Counted from the stretch's first letter, positions 24,102 to 33,197 are shown. The stretch: 40,587 nucleotides of DNA from Sphingopyxis sp. (GCA_013821905.1 PNJO01000008.1:1-40587); one strand, 5' to 3'. Made by a program: numbers and translations. The notes: generated by a model not told the origin, from the letters alone.

Positions 24102-25603
24102 GCGGCTACTCCGGCGGGGCGGGTCGCGGCGAGGAAGGCGTCATAGCTTTCCATCTGCGCGACCTCGCGGTCGATCATCAGCGAAATGCCGGCGAGATAT
24201 TGCGCCAGCTCGGCTTCGCCGATGCCGTCCGCGAGCGGGTGCCAGCGGCGCGGTTCGATCCCCTGCCCGACGAGCACCTGCAGCCAGCCTGACTCGGTGA
24301 ACAGCTCTTCATGCTCGCGAAAGATCAGGCCCTGCGCGCGGAACAGCTCGATCTTCGCCGCCAGCGTGTCGGGCACCTCGACCGCCGCCCGGTCGCGCCA
24401 ATATTGGGTGTCGGTGCGCGTCGTCGCCTTGAAGTGAAGGATGATGAAGTCGCGGATGCGCTCCCATTCGAAATCGCTCTGCCGGTTGAATTCGGCGGCA
24501 ACGGCGGGGTCGGAAGCACCTGCCGGCAGCATTTTCAGCAGCCGTGAAATGCCCGCCTGGATCAGATGGATGCTCGTCGATTCGAGCGGTTCCATGAACC
24601 CGCTGGCCAACCCCAGCGCGACGACGTTGCGGTTCCAATGCTTGCGCCGCTTGCCGCTGGTGAAGCGCAACCGGTTTACCTCGGCCTGCGCCGGACCGTC
24701 GAGGTTTGCGAGCAGCGTCGCCTCCGCCTCGTCGTCGGAAATATGGTCCGAGCAATAGACATAGCCGTTGCCGATGCGATGCTGGAGCGGGATGCGCCAT
24801 TGCCATCCCGCTTCGCGCGCGGTCGCGCCCGTCCAGGGAAGCAGCGGCGTGTCGCCATGCGCGCAAGGGACGGCGACCGCGCGATTGTTGAGCAGCCAGC
24901 GTGACCAGTCGTCATAACCGGTTGCGAGCGCGCCCTCGATCAGGAGGCCGCGAAAACCCGAACAGTCGATGAAGAAATCGCCGTCGAAGGCGCGGCCATC
25001 GTCCAGCGTCACGCCCGCCACATTGCCGCTGGCGCCGTCGAGCCGCACGTCGGCGACCTTGCCTTCGATCCTCTCGACCCCGCCCGCCTCGGCGCGGCGG
25101 CGGAGATAGGCGGCATAAAGCGCAGCGTCGAAATGATAGGCATAGGGCATTTCGAGCAGATAGGGCGAGGTGCGCGGCGCCCCGCGCTGCATCCGCCGGG
25201 CGTGGGCGGCCTGCTCGTTCAGCGAATAGCGTTCGAGGCCTTTCGCGACTCCCGCCGCGCGCGCGCGCAGCCAATAATGGTGGAAATCGAGAAGCCCCAG
25301 CCCGCGCCCGATCGCGCCGAAGGCGTGCATGTAGCGATGGCCGAGCCGGGTCCAGTCGCTGAACTCGATGCCCAGCTTGATCGTGCCTTGGGTCGCGGTC
25401 AGGAATTCATCCTCGTCGATCCCCAGCGCCTCGTTGAACAGGCGGATCTGCGGGATCGTCGCCTCGCCGACGCCGACGGTCGCGATCGCGTCCGACTCGA
25501 CCAGCCGGATCGACCAGTTTTCGGGCAGGAAACGACGCAGGCACGCAGCGGCCATCCAGCCCGCCGTGCCTCCACCGATGATCATGATCCGCATGGGCTT
25601 CAT
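24098..25603 (-). CDS. flavin-dependent halogenase ('tryptophan halogenase' family)
   Basis: 501 residues. The FAD-binding GGGTAGW (10-16) is intact. The essential Lys is Lys76 in QGTIKLGIEF, the family signature W-x-W-x-IP is present at 267-272 (WQWRIP), and Glu341 lies in EPLESTSIHLI. All hallmarks of a working flavin-dependent halogenase are therefore present. These enzymes make HOCl or HOBr from a reduced flavin supplied by a separate reductase and pass it to Lys for aromatic halogenation. No flavin reductase is in the window. The gene sits between a TonB receptor and amylases in a maltodextrin operon, and overlaps the amylase by four bases. Similar sugar-locus halogenases are known in Caulobacter, Brevundimonas and Xanthomonas relatives, some preferring bromide and indoles in vitro; the native substrate is unknown. 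An alternative start at the fourth codon (Met) is possible. Confidence 0.9.
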   Translation of the reverse strand: MKPMRIMIIGGGTAGWMAAACLRRFLPENWSIRLVESDAIATVGVGEATIPQIRLFNEALGIDEDEFLTATQGTIKLGIEFSDWTRLGHRYMHAFGAIGRGLGLLDFHHYWLRARAAGVAKGLERYSLNEQAAHARRMQRGAPRTSPYLLEMPYAYHFDAALYAAYLRRRAEAGGVERIEGKVADVRLDGASGNVAGVTLDDGRAFDGDFFIDCSGFRGLLIEGALATGYDDWSRWLLNNRAVAVPCAHGDTPLLPWTGATAREAGWQWRIPLQHRIGNGYVYCSDHISDDEAEATLLANLDGPAQAEVNRLRFTSGKRRKHWNRNVVALGLASGFMEPLESTSIHLIQAGISRLLKMLPAGASDPAVAAEFNRQSDFEWERIRDFIILHFKATTRTDTQYWRDRAAVEVPDTLAAKIELFRAQGLIFREHEELFTESGWLQVLVGQGIEPRRWHPLADGIGEAELAQYLAGISLMIDREVAQMESYDAFLAATRPAGVAA

Positions 25604-25629
25604 TTGATCAACTTATGCCTCGCGGGACA

Positions 25630-25665
25630 ACAAAAGTATGGGGGCGGCGCGACCCGGCCGCCCCC
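25630..25665 (-). terminator. strong hairpin with T-run after the maltodextrin receptor gene
   Basis: GGGGGCGGC (25640-25648) pairs with GCCGCCCCC (25657-25665). On the minus strand the stem is followed by ATACTTTTGTTG. It lies between the receptor stop and the halogenase start. It looks like a leaky terminator or 3'-stabilising stem that would keep receptor mRNA far more abundant than the enzyme mRNAs. Confidence 0.6.
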
Positions 25666-25677
25666 AAGAGGGAGGGT

Positions 25678-28503
25678 TCAGAATTTGAACGAGGCACCCG
25701 CGAGGAAGCGGCGGCCATAGGTCTGATAGTCGATCACGGCGCGGCTATCGCGCGGATCGTCGGTCACGAAGGGTTCGTCGGTCAGGTTCTGACCCTGCAC
25801 GAAGATCGACAGGCCCTCGAGTGCGCTGCCCGGCTGGAAGTCGTAGCCGATCTGCGCATCGACGATCGTCTCCGCCCGCGCCCGGCGCCGCACCCGGTTG
25901 CCGCCGAAGCCCGACAGCTCGCCGATGAAGCTCGACCGGTAACGCGCGCTGACGCGGGCGTTGAAGCCCCATTTCTCGAAATAGGCGGTGCCGTTGGCGA
26001 CCCATTTCGAATAGCCGGGGATATCCTCGGCGGGAGCGCCCGGAGTCGGTTCGATCTTGGTCTTGGTGTAGGAGACACCGCCCGTCACGCCGAAGCCGTC
26101 GAGCGCCGAAGTGAAGGTGCTGAAGGGCAGCGTGCCCGCGAATTCGGCGCCATAGATGCTGCCGCCCTCGCCGTTGATCGGGGCATTCACCGTGCCGAGA
26201 TAGTTGACGATGATCGGCTGGCCGTTGGTGTCGTTGCCGACGGGCGCGATCGGATAGTTCGAGAAGTCGAACGGGATCGCCTGGTTATAGATGTAGCTCT
26301 TCAGGTCCTTGTAGAAGAGCTGCAGCGCGACATAGCCCGACGAGCCAAAATATTTCTCGACCGTCAGGTCGGCGGCGTTGGCGCGCCACGGACGCAGGTC
26401 GGGATTGCCCGTGTCGCCGCGCACGACCGCGCACTGGCGGCCGGTCGGGCAAACCATGCCGCCCGGATCGCCGACCGTCGTGCCATAGGACAGGCTGGCG
26501 CGCATGTCGTCGAGCCGCGGCCGGATGACCTCGCGCGCGAGGCCGACGCGGAAGACGAAATCGCTGGCGGTGCGCAGCGACAGGTTGAGGCTGGGCAGCA
26601 CGTCGATATAGTCGGTGCTCTCGCGGCGCGGAATGCCCTGGATGTTCGGCGAGCCGTTGGGGTTGGTGCCGATGAAGGATGCGCTGGCGCCGTTCGAATT
26701 CTGGTCGGTGAAGATCGCCTGGACGCCGACATTGCCGGTCAGCACCGACGACCCCATTTCCTGATCGATATTCGCCTGGAAATAGGCGGTCATCAGCTTT
26801 TCGGAGACGTCATAGGCCTTGACCACCACGTCGCCATACGGGTTCGCGACGAGCTTGTAGATGCCCCCCGCGAGCAGGTCGCGCGGGTCGTAGCTGACGA
26901 CCGGGCCGAGGCCGAGGTAGGACAGGTTCGTCGTGCCGAGGCGATATTGTTCGGGGATCGGCAGGCTGGTGAGGCCGTCGGTGTTGGCGACGAGGCCGAC
27001 GAAGGCCTCGTCGGGCACCAGGCTCTTCTTGCGGTCGGTATAGTTCACGCCGACCTGCACCGATTTCAGGAAGCCTTCGAGCTCGCGTTCGACCTCGACG
27101 CGATACTGCCACAGCTCGTCCTTGACGATGCGGTTGTTGTAATAGCCGTCCTGACCGCCGCGAATGCGGTCGCCGTTGACCGCGGTCTGGTCGCCGCCCC
27201 AGCCGAGCGGGCTGGTGAGCTGGATCAGGCTGTAGTCGCCATAGTTGAGCGTCGGCGAAAAGACGGTGCCGTTCCGGTCGCTGGTGAAGCCGATCGTGTC
27301 GACCGCCCCGACCCCGCCGCCGCGGCCGGTGCCGGCATTGCTTTCGAGGATCAGCTCGTTGCGGTCGGTCTTCGACATGCTGATGTCGACATAGGCGTTC
27401 CAGCCGTCGTCGCCCTGCCACTTGTTGTTCCAGCCGAAGCTGTAGAGCTTGGCCTTGCGCTCGAACACGTCGTTGCGGACGACACCTTCGACATTGGTGA
27501 AGGTGCCCGCGCGGGCGAAGACATATTCGCCGCTGTCGTCGATGTCGGTGACCGTGACGCCGGCGCCGCCGAAAGCGAGCGGCAGTTCGATGCCGCGCTT
27601 GATCTGGTCGTCCTTGAAGTCCGAATAGAAGGCATCGAAGGTCGAGGTGAAATTGGGGCTCGGCTGCCACTGCAGCGTGCCCTGGAGGCCGAGACGCTTG
27701 AGCTGGGTCGAGGTCGCATAGCTCTTCGACCCGCCGATGACGACCGGGTTCGCCGCGGTGCCGTCGCCGGCATAACCCCAGGCGTTGAATTCCTGAATCT
27801 GATAGGGTTCGTCGAGATAGGAGGCGGCGAGCGCGATGCCGATCGTGTCGTTGGCGAACTGGTCGACATAGCTGCCGTTGACGCGATAGCCATATTTGTT
27901 CGAGCCGGCGTTGAGCTTGCCGAGATCGGCCCAGACGCCGCGCCCGCCGATCGAAATCACGCGCTTGCCATAATCGAGCGGGCGGATCGTCCGCATGTCG
28001 ACGGTGCCCGACAGGCCCTGGCCGATGATCGAGGCCATCGGCGATTTATAGACGAGCACCTGGCTCACCACTTCGCTCGGATATTGGTCATATTCGACGG
28101 CGCGATTGTCGCCGGTCGAGGTCTGTTCGCGCCCGTTGAGCAGCGTCGTCGAGAAGTCGGGGGCGAAGCCGCGGATCGAGATCGAGTTCGAACGGCCCGA
28201 GACGCGCTGCGAGGTCAGGCCCGGCAGACGCGCGATCGCCTCGGCGATCGAGGCGTCGGGCAGCTTGCCGATATCCTCGGCCGACACCGATTCGACGACC
28301 TGGTCGCGGGTCTTCTTGGCGTTGACGGCGCTCTGCAGGCTGGCGCGGAAGCCGGTGACGACGATGTCGCCCTCGCCGCCCGCTTCGTCGACCGGCGCGG
28401 CACTTTCGTCCTGCGCCATCGCCGCGGTCGGCGCAAAGGCGATCGAGGCAAGGCCGAGCGCAAATACGCTGGCGCCCCGGCGAAGGCTGATGATGTTGGT
28501 CAT
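25678..28503 (-). CDS. TonB-dependent receptor, maltodextrin-type (MalA-like)
   Basis: 941 residues from the ATG at 28503, with AGGGGAA upstream and a clear signal peptide (cleaved after AMA, residue 30). The upstream GTG-like extension is rejected. After the signal comes a short TonB-box region with DIVVTGFRASLQSA, then a plug (DIGKLPDASIAEAIARLPGL, ISIRGFAPDFSTTLLNGREQ) and a long barrel ending ...FLAGASFKF. There is no STN domain, so it is a transport receptor and not a signalling one. The context of alpha-glucan enzymes and a LacI regulator points to maltose/maltodextrin import, as shown for MalA of Caulobacter crescentus in a similar locus. It is the first gene of the leftward sugar operon. 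A palindrome at 28646-28657 lies upstream. Confidence 0.93.
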   Translation of the reverse strand: MTNIISLRRGASVFALGLASIAFAPTAAMAQDESAAPVDEAGGEGDIVVTGFRASLQSAVNAKKTRDQVVESVSAEDIGKLPDASIAEAIARLPGLTSQRVSGRSNSISIRGFAPDFSTTLLNGREQTSTGDNRAVEYDQYPSEVVSQVLVYKSPMASIIGQGLSGTVDMRTIRPLDYGKRVISIGGRGVWADLGKLNAGSNKYGYRVNGSYVDQFANDTIGIALAASYLDEPYQIQEFNAWGYAGDGTAANPVVIGGSKSYATSTQLKRLGLQGTLQWQPSPNFTSTFDAFYSDFKDDQIKRGIELPLAFGGAGVTVTDIDDSGEYVFARAGTFTNVEGVVRNDVFERKAKLYSFGWNNKWQGDDGWNAYVDISMSKTDRNELILESNAGTGRGGGVGAVDTIGFTSDRNGTVFSPTLNYGDYSLIQLTSPLGWGGDQTAVNGDRIRGGQDGYYNNRIVKDELWQYRVEVERELEGFLKSVQVGVNYTDRKKSLVPDEAFVGLVANTDGLTSLPIPEQYRLGTTNLSYLGLGPVVSYDPRDLLAGGIYKLVANPYGDVVVKAYDVSEKLMTAYFQANIDQEMGSSVLTGNVGVQAIFTDQNSNGASASFIGTNPNGSPNIQGIPRRESTDYIDVLPSLNLSLRTASDFVFRVGLAREVIRPRLDDMRASLSYGTTVGDPGGMVCPTGRQCAVVRGDTGNPDLRPWRANAADLTVEKYFGSSGYVALQLFYKDLKSYIYNQAIPFDFSNYPIAPVGNDTNGQPIIVNYLGTVNAPINGEGGSIYGAEFAGTLPFSTFTSALDGFGVTGGVSYTKTKIEPTPGAPAEDIPGYSKWVANGTAYFEKWGFNARVSARYRSSFIGELSGFGGNRVRRRARAETIVDAQIGYDFQPGSALEGLSIFVQGQNLTDEPFVTDDPRDSRAVIDYQTYGRRFLAGASFKF

Positions 28504-28645
28504 ATCGGTTCCCCTGGCTTCGACGGGCTTGCACGCCATGCGACAGGGGGGAGCGGCTGCGGACCGCTTATATCCTCTCCGACGCGTGGGGTGATCCCAT
28601 CTTTCGTCCCCGCAATTGAAACCAATCGGCGGCGACGGCCATAGG

Positions 28646-28658
28646 GTATACGTATACG
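28646..28658 (+). promoter_or_regulatory. candidate LacI operator 1
   Basis: GTATACGTATAC is a perfect 12-base palindrome, followed by G. The 13-base core GTATACGTATACG matches operator 2 (29860-29875, read on the minus strand) with one difference. AT-rich CG-centred palindromes are typical binding sites of LacI-family sugar regulators. It lies in the receptor-lacI intergenic region. Confidence 0.6.
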
Positions 28659-28743
28659 CATATTATGCGCGCCGCGCTGCTGTCGCCCAAAAACCACAGC
28701 GCCGCGCCGCGGGAATCGCGTTACGGAAGTCTTGTGCAAATTC

Positions 28744-28772
28744 TTGGCACGGGCCCGGCCAGCGGCTAGTCT
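28744..28772 (+). promoter_or_regulatory. promoter-like sequence for lacI
   Basis: TTGGCA (28744-28749), a 17-base spacer and TAGTCT (28767-28772) approximate a sigma-70 promoter about 48 bases before the lacI ATG. The -35 matches 5 of 6 positions; the -10 is weaker. Confidence 0.35.
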
Positions 28773-28819
28773 GGCCGGTGCAGGGGCCAGCGATAAGGCG
28801 CCGCGACGGGGAGAAAATC

Positions 28820-29854
28820 ATGGGCCGACTGCCCTCCGCCAAGCCGACGAGTTTCGACATCGCCTATCTCGCCGGCGTATCCCAGCCGACCGTGTCGCGC
28901 GCGCTGCGCGGCAGCAAGTCGGTCAGCGCCGCGACCCGCGCCAATATCGAGCGCATCGCGCGCGAGCTCAACTATACGGTCGATAAAAACGCCTCGAGCC
29001 TGCGTTCGCAGCGCACCCACACGCTCGCCCTCCTCTTCTTCGAGGACCCGACGCCCGACGAGTCGATGATCAACCCTTTCTTCCTGTCGATGCTGGGGTC
29101 GATCACGCGCGAATGCGCGCTGCGCGGATATGATCTGCTGATCAGCTTCCAGCAGATGCACAACGACTGGCACGTCGCCTATCAGGACAGCCATCGTTCG
29201 GACGGGATCATCCTGCTCGGCTATGGCGATTACCAGCTCTATCGCACCAAGCTCGAGCATCTGGTCGAGATGGGGACGAAATTCGTCCGCTGGGGCTCGG
29301 TGTCGGACGATAGCATCGGCCTCACTGTCGGGTCGGACAATATCGGCGCGGGCGAGCAGGCGGGCGCACATCTGGTCGAGATCGGCCGCAAGCGCATCGC
29401 CTTCCTCGGCGACGCGTCGGACCATGCGCCCGAATTCCAGGACCGCTACGCCGGCCTTTGCCGGGCGATGTCCGCCGTCGGGATCGCGCCCGACGCGGCG
29501 CTGCAGCGCGATGCCGTCTCGTCGGAGGAATCGGGCTATTCCGCCGCGCGGTCACTGCTCGCGGGCGGCACACGCTTCGACGCCATCTTTGCGGCGAGCG
29601 ACCTGATCGCGATCGGCGCGATGCGCGCGCTCACCGAAGCGGGTCTCCGGCTGCCGCAGGATGTCGCGATCATCGGCTTCGACGACATTCCGGCCGCCAG
29701 CCTGACCTCGCCGACGCTGACGACGGTGATGCAGGATCTGAAGGGCGCGGGTTCGCTGCTCGTCGACGCGCTCCTGTCGAGCATCGACGATGCACCGGTT
29801 ACGCGCACCGTGCTGCCGACGCGGCTGATCCGGCGGCAGAGCACGGCGGTCTGA
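28820..29854 (+). CDS. LacI-family transcription regulator of the sugar locus
   Basis: 344 residues from the ATG at 28820 with GGGGAGA upstream; longer frames lack a ribosome site. The N-terminal LacI helix-turn-helix (about 8-60: FDIAYLAGVSQPTVSRALRG, SAATRANIERIARELNY) is followed by a periplasmic-binding-protein-like effector domain (about 62-335, including GFDDIPAASLTSP). It should bind the two near-identical palindromes that flank its gene and release them when a maltose-type sugar is present. The gene is divergent from the TonB-receptor operon and followed on the same strand by the sugar MFS gene 108 bases later, so it sits between both arms of the regulon it is likely to control. Confidence 0.93.
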   Translation: MGRLPSAKPTSFDIAYLAGVSQPTVSRALRGSKSVSAATRANIERIARELNYTVDKNASSLRSQRTHTLALLFFEDPTPDESMINPFFLSMLGSITRECALRGYDLLISFQQMHNDWHVAYQDSHRSDGIILLGYGDYQLYRTKLEHLVEMGTKFVRWGSVSDDSIGLTVGSDNIGAGEQAGAHLVEIGRKRIAFLGDASDHAPEFQDRYAGLCRAMSAVGIAPDAALQRDAVSSEESGYSAARSLLAGGTRFDAIFAASDLIAIGAMRALTEAGLRLPQDVAIIGFDDIPAASLTSPTLTTVMQDLKGAGSLLVDALLSSIDDAPVTRTVLPTRLIRRQSTAV

Positions 29855-29859
29855 CGATC

Positions 29860-29875
29860 ACGTATTCGTATACGT
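29860..29875 (-). promoter_or_regulatory. candidate LacI operator 2, before the sugar transporter
   Basis: ACGTAT-TCGT-ATACGT is an inverted repeat five bases past the lacI stop and about 87 bases before the MFS start. On the minus strand it reads GTATACGAATACG, differing from operator 1 at a single central position. This suggests the transporter has its own promoter under the same regulator. Confidence 0.58.
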
Positions 29876-29962
29876 AGCGCGCCCGTGCTTGCTCTGGCGC
29901 ACAGGCGCTGCAAGACATCGGCCGAGAGCAGAGCCGCCGGACGGCCGCAAGGGAGAGACGCG

Positions 29963-31465
29963 ATGGACAAGCCGCGGCAGGGTTTCGCAGGCCTGTGGAA
30001 TATCAGCTTCGGCTTTTTCGGCATCCAGATCGGCTTCGCGCTGCAGAATGCGAACATGAGCCGCATCTTCCAGTCGCTGGGCGAGGATATCGAGAAATTG
30101 CCCGGCCTGTGGGTCGCCGCGCCGCTGACCGGGCTGCTCGTCCAGCCGGTCATCGGCCATATGAGCGACCGCACCTGGCTCGGCCGCCTCGGTCGCCGCC
30201 GTCCCTATTTTCTCGCCGGCGCGATTCTTGCCGCGATCGCGCTGTTCGTGATGCCCGAAAGCCCGGCGATCTGGTTCGCGGCGATGATGCTGTGGATCCT
30301 CGACGCCTCGCTCAACATCTCGATGGAGCCGTTCCGCGCCTTTGTCGGCGACATGCTGGGCAAGGACCAGCATAGCGTCGGCTATGCGGTGCAGACCGCC
30401 TTCATCGGCGCGGGCGCGGTCGTCGGATCGCTGTTTCCGGCGCTGATGGAGGCGATGGGCGTCGCCAATGTCGCGCCGCCGGGGCAGATTCCCGACACCG
30501 TCCGCTACGCCTTCTGGTTCGGCGGGATCGCGCTGTTCCTGGCGGTGCTGTGGACCATCGTCACGACGCAGGAATATGACCCGCAGCAGATGGCGGCGTT
30601 CGAACCCGCCGGGGCGGACGCGGCCCTCGCCCCGCGCGCGCTGGCGGAGCACAGCTATGCGGGCAGTTTCGGCTGGATCGCGGCGGGGGTTGTCGTCATC
30701 CTGATCCAGGTCGAACTTGCATTGCTGCGCGAAGTGTTGCTGCTCGGCGCGCTGCTGATCGGTTACGGCCTCGCGAACCTTGTCGCCATCGCGCTCGCGC
30801 GGCGCGGCAGGGAAAGGAATATGCTGGCGAGCATCGTCGGGGACTTCGCGGGAATGCCGCTGCTGATGAAGCGTCTCGCGCTCGTGCAATTCTTCACCTG
30901 GTCGGCGCTGTTCATCATGTGGATCAACACGACGCCGATCGTCGCCCAATATCATTTCGGCACGACCGACGCCGCGAGCGCGGCCTATCAGGCGGCGGGC
31001 AACTGGGTCGGCGAGCTGTTCGCCATCTATAACGCCGTCGCCGCCGTCTCCGCGCTGACCCTGCTGCCGTGGCTGTCGCGACGGCTGGGCCAGGCGCGAA
31101 CGCACATGGTCGGGCTCGCCTGCGGCGCGATCGGCTATGCCAGCTTCTTCTGGCTGCGCGATCCGACCCATCTGATCGTCAGCGAGATCTTCATCGGCAT
31201 CTTCTGGGCCTCGGTCCTCGCCATGCCCTATGCGATCCTCGCGTCGAGCCTGCCGCAGGCGAAGCTCGGCATCTATATGGGTCTGTTCAACATCTTCGTC
31301 GTGATCCCGCAATTGCTGGTCGCGACCGTCATGGGGTCGATCATGAAGGCGTTCTTCCCCGCCGAACCCATCTATACCATGGCGTTCGCCGCAGCGGCGC
31401 TGCTGTTCGCGCTGCTCGCCATGACGCGCGTCGAAGAGGCTGTGTCGGCGCCGTCGATACGGTAA
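29963..31465 (+). CDS. MFS sugar transporter (alpha-glucoside/maltose type)
   Basis: 500 residues from the ATG at 29963, six to twelve bases after GGGAGAG. About 12 membrane segments are visible. The N-terminal FAGLWNISFGFFGIQIGFAL, NANMSRIFQSLG, the HMSDRTWLGRLGRRRPYF loop and the DASLNISMEPFRAF segment resemble the sugar:cation symporter branch that includes sucrose carriers and MalY-like proteins of TonB maltose loci. It would move maltose, or the glucose freed in the periplasm, across the inner membrane to the cytoplasmic GH13 enzyme. Operator 2 lies upstream. It is followed 73 bases later by a drug-efflux operon with which it probably shares no function. Confidence 0.9.
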   Translation: MDKPRQGFAGLWNISFGFFGIQIGFALQNANMSRIFQSLGEDIEKLPGLWVAAPLTGLLVQPVIGHMSDRTWLGRLGRRRPYFLAGAILAAIALFVMPESPAIWFAAMMLWILDASLNISMEPFRAFVGDMLGKDQHSVGYAVQTAFIGAGAVVGSLFPALMEAMGVANVAPPGQIPDTVRYAFWFGGIALFLAVLWTIVTTQEYDPQQMAAFEPAGADAALAPRALAEHSYAGSFGWIAAGVVVILIQVELALLREVLLLGALLIGYGLANLVAIALARRGRERNMLASIVGDFAGMPLLMKRLALVQFFTWSALFIMWINTTPIVAQYHFGTTDAASAAYQAAGNWVGELFAIYNAVAAVSALTLLPWLSRRLGQARTHMVGLACGAIGYASFFWLRDPTHLIVSEIFIGIFWASVLAMPYAILASSLPQAKLGIYMGLFNIFVVIPQLLVATVMGSIMKAFFPAEPIYTMAFAAAALLFALLAMTRVEEAVSAPSIR

Positions 31466-31538
31466 GAGACGCCATGAGCACGCTTCCGACTCGTTACCGC
31501 CGGTGGAGCGCATGACCCCCTGCCCGGCCTGACGCACG

Positions 31539-33197
31539 ATGGCGGACTATGTCTTCAAGCCGCACGAGCGGCCGACCTTGCCGGGATCGCCGGCCAATCC
31601 CGACCACCCGACCCCGCGCATGGTGCGCCACTTCCTGATCGGCTGTCTGATCGGGATCACCGGCGGGCTCGGCAATGCGCTCGTCACGGTCAACCTCAAC
31701 TTCGCGCAGGGCACGCTCGGCCTCAACAGCGACGAGGCGGCTTGGCTCACCGCCGCCTATTTCATGACCAACGTCACGGCGAACCTGCTGCTCGTCAAAT
31801 ATCGCCAGCAATTCGGGTTGCAGCCGTTCATCCGCTACACGCTCGTCGCCTATGCGGTGACGACGCTGATGCACCTGTTCATCCACGATTTCTGGACCTC
31901 GGTCGCGGTGCGGGCGATGAGCGGCGTCGCGGCGAGCGGCCTGTCGACGCTCACCATCCTCTATTTCTTCCAGGCCCTGCCCGCGCCGAAGCGGCTCGCC
32001 GCGGTGATGATCGGCATCTGCATCCCCCAGCTCGCGACGCCGCTCGCGCGCGTGCTGTCGCCGGGACTGCTGATCTGGGGCGACTGGCACAATCTCTATT
32101 GGTTCGAGTTGGGGCTGGCGCTGGCGACGCTGGCCGCGGTGATGGCGCAGCCGCTGCCCCCCAGCGAGCGCGAGAAAGTGTTCGAATCGCTCGACTTCCT
32201 GACGTTTTTCCTGCTCGCGCCGGGGCTGTGGCTGCTGATCGCGGTGCTGTCGCAGGGGCGCATCCAATGGTGGGCCGAGCGCGCCTGGATGGGCTGGGCG
32301 CTCGTCGGCAGCATCGCGCTGATCGCCGCCGCGGTACTCGTCGAGCATCATCGGCGGAACCCGCTGATCAACACGCGCTGGCTCGGCACCCGCGAGATGC
32401 TGCGCTTGTTCGCCGTCGCGGCGTCGGTGCGCATCCTGCTGTCCGAACAGGCCTTCGGATCGGTCGGTTTCCTGTCCGTCGTCGGGATGATCAACGACCA
32501 GATGGTGACGCTGAACCTGATCGTCGTCTTCGCATCGATCGCCGGCCTCGCGACCGCGGTGCTGACCTTTCGCCCCGACAATCTGTCGCGCCCGATCATC
32601 ATCGCCGTTGTCCTGATCGTCATCGGATCGTTCCTGGACGCGCATTCGAACAATCTGACCCGCCCGGCCCAGTTCTATCTCAGCCAGGCGCTGATCGGCT
32701 TCGCCTCGCTGCTGTTCCTCGCGCAGGCGATGGTCATCGGCATCGCGCGCACCCTGCTCGCGGGCGGCAAGAATTTCATCAGCTTCGTCGTGCTGTTCAG
32801 CATGAGCCAGAGCCTCGGCGGGCTGGCCGGAGGCACATTGCTCGGTACCTTCCAGACGGTGCGCGAAAAATATCATTCGCACGAACTGGTCCAGAATATC
32901 GCGACCGCCGATCCGCTGGTCACGACGCGGATCGGCGCGGGCAGCCGGGTGGTGGCGGGGACGATCGGCGATCCCGTGCTGCGCAATGCCGAAGGCGCGG
33001 CACTGCTCAGCCGGCAGGTGACGCGCGAGGCCAATATCCTTGCCTATAACGATGTTTTTCTGCTGGTGGGCGTGCTGGCGATTCTGACGACGGGATGGGG
33101 GTTCATGATCTCCTGGTCGATCCGCCGCCGCGGCGAACCGTCGCCGGTCATCCTGTTGATCCGGCATCTGCAGGCGCAGGCTCAAAAGGGGCAATAG
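31539..33197 (+). CDS. MFS multidrug efflux transporter, DHA2/EmrB type
   Basis: 552 residues with about 14 membrane segments, the count usual for DHA2 exporters. The early LNSDEAAWLTAAYFMTNV segment and LPAPKRLAAVMIGICIPQLA in the central cytoplasmic part are family-like. No strong ribosome site precedes the ATG; I keep this start because no upstream alternative stays open. The partner adaptor gene starts one base after the stop and an outer-membrane channel follows, forming a complete three-part pump that carries compounds from the cytoplasm or inner membrane to the outside. Substrate unknown. No adjacent regulator is present. Confidence 0.9.
   Translation: MADYVFKPHERPTLPGSPANPDHPTPRMVRHFLIGCLIGITGGLGNALVTVNLNFAQGTLGLNSDEAAWLTAAYFMTNVTANLLLVKYRQQFGLQPFIRYTLVAYAVTTLMHLFIHDFWTSVAVRAMSGVAASGLSTLTILYFFQALPAPKRLAAVMIGICIPQLATPLARVLSPGLLIWGDWHNLYWFELGLALATLAAVMAQPLPPSEREKVFESLDFLTFFLLAPGLWLLIAVLSQGRIQWWAERAWMGWALVGSIALIAAAVLVEHHRRNPLINTRWLGTREMLRLFAVAASVRILLSEQAFGSVGFLSVVGMINDQMVTLNLIVVFASIAGLATAVLTFRPDNLSRPIIIAVVLIVIGSFLDAHSNNLTRPAQFYLSQALIGFASLLFLAQAMVIGIARTLLAGGKNFISFVVLFSMSQSLGGLAGGTLLGTFQTVREKYHSHELVQNIATADPLVTTRIGAGSRVVAGTIGDPVLRNAEGAALLSRQVTREANILAYNDVFLLVGVLAILTTGWGFMISWSIRRRGEPSPVILLIRHLQAQAQKGQ

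Larger units (their letters stand above)
28504..28819. other. divergent regulatory region between TonB receptor and lacI
   Basis: This 316-base gap has no gene. It holds the palindromic operator candidate at 28646-28657 and a promoter-like pair for lacI at 28744-28772. I could not pick a clear -35/-10 pair for the receptor on the minus strand. The operator lies about 140 bases before the receptor ATG, suggesting a long leader or an upstream promoter. Confidence 0.5.

Noticed and set aside
20688-24146. 1152-codon plus-strand open frame opposite the GH13 and GH97 genes
   Set aside because: It is antisense to three well-recognised enzymes, has Arg/Ala/Val-rich composition with no family motifs, and arises from high-GC third-position bias.
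25615-28644. 1009-codon plus-strand open frame opposite the maltodextrin receptor
   Set aside because: Mirror-frame artefact of the receptor gene; no start with a ribosome site and no recognisable domain.
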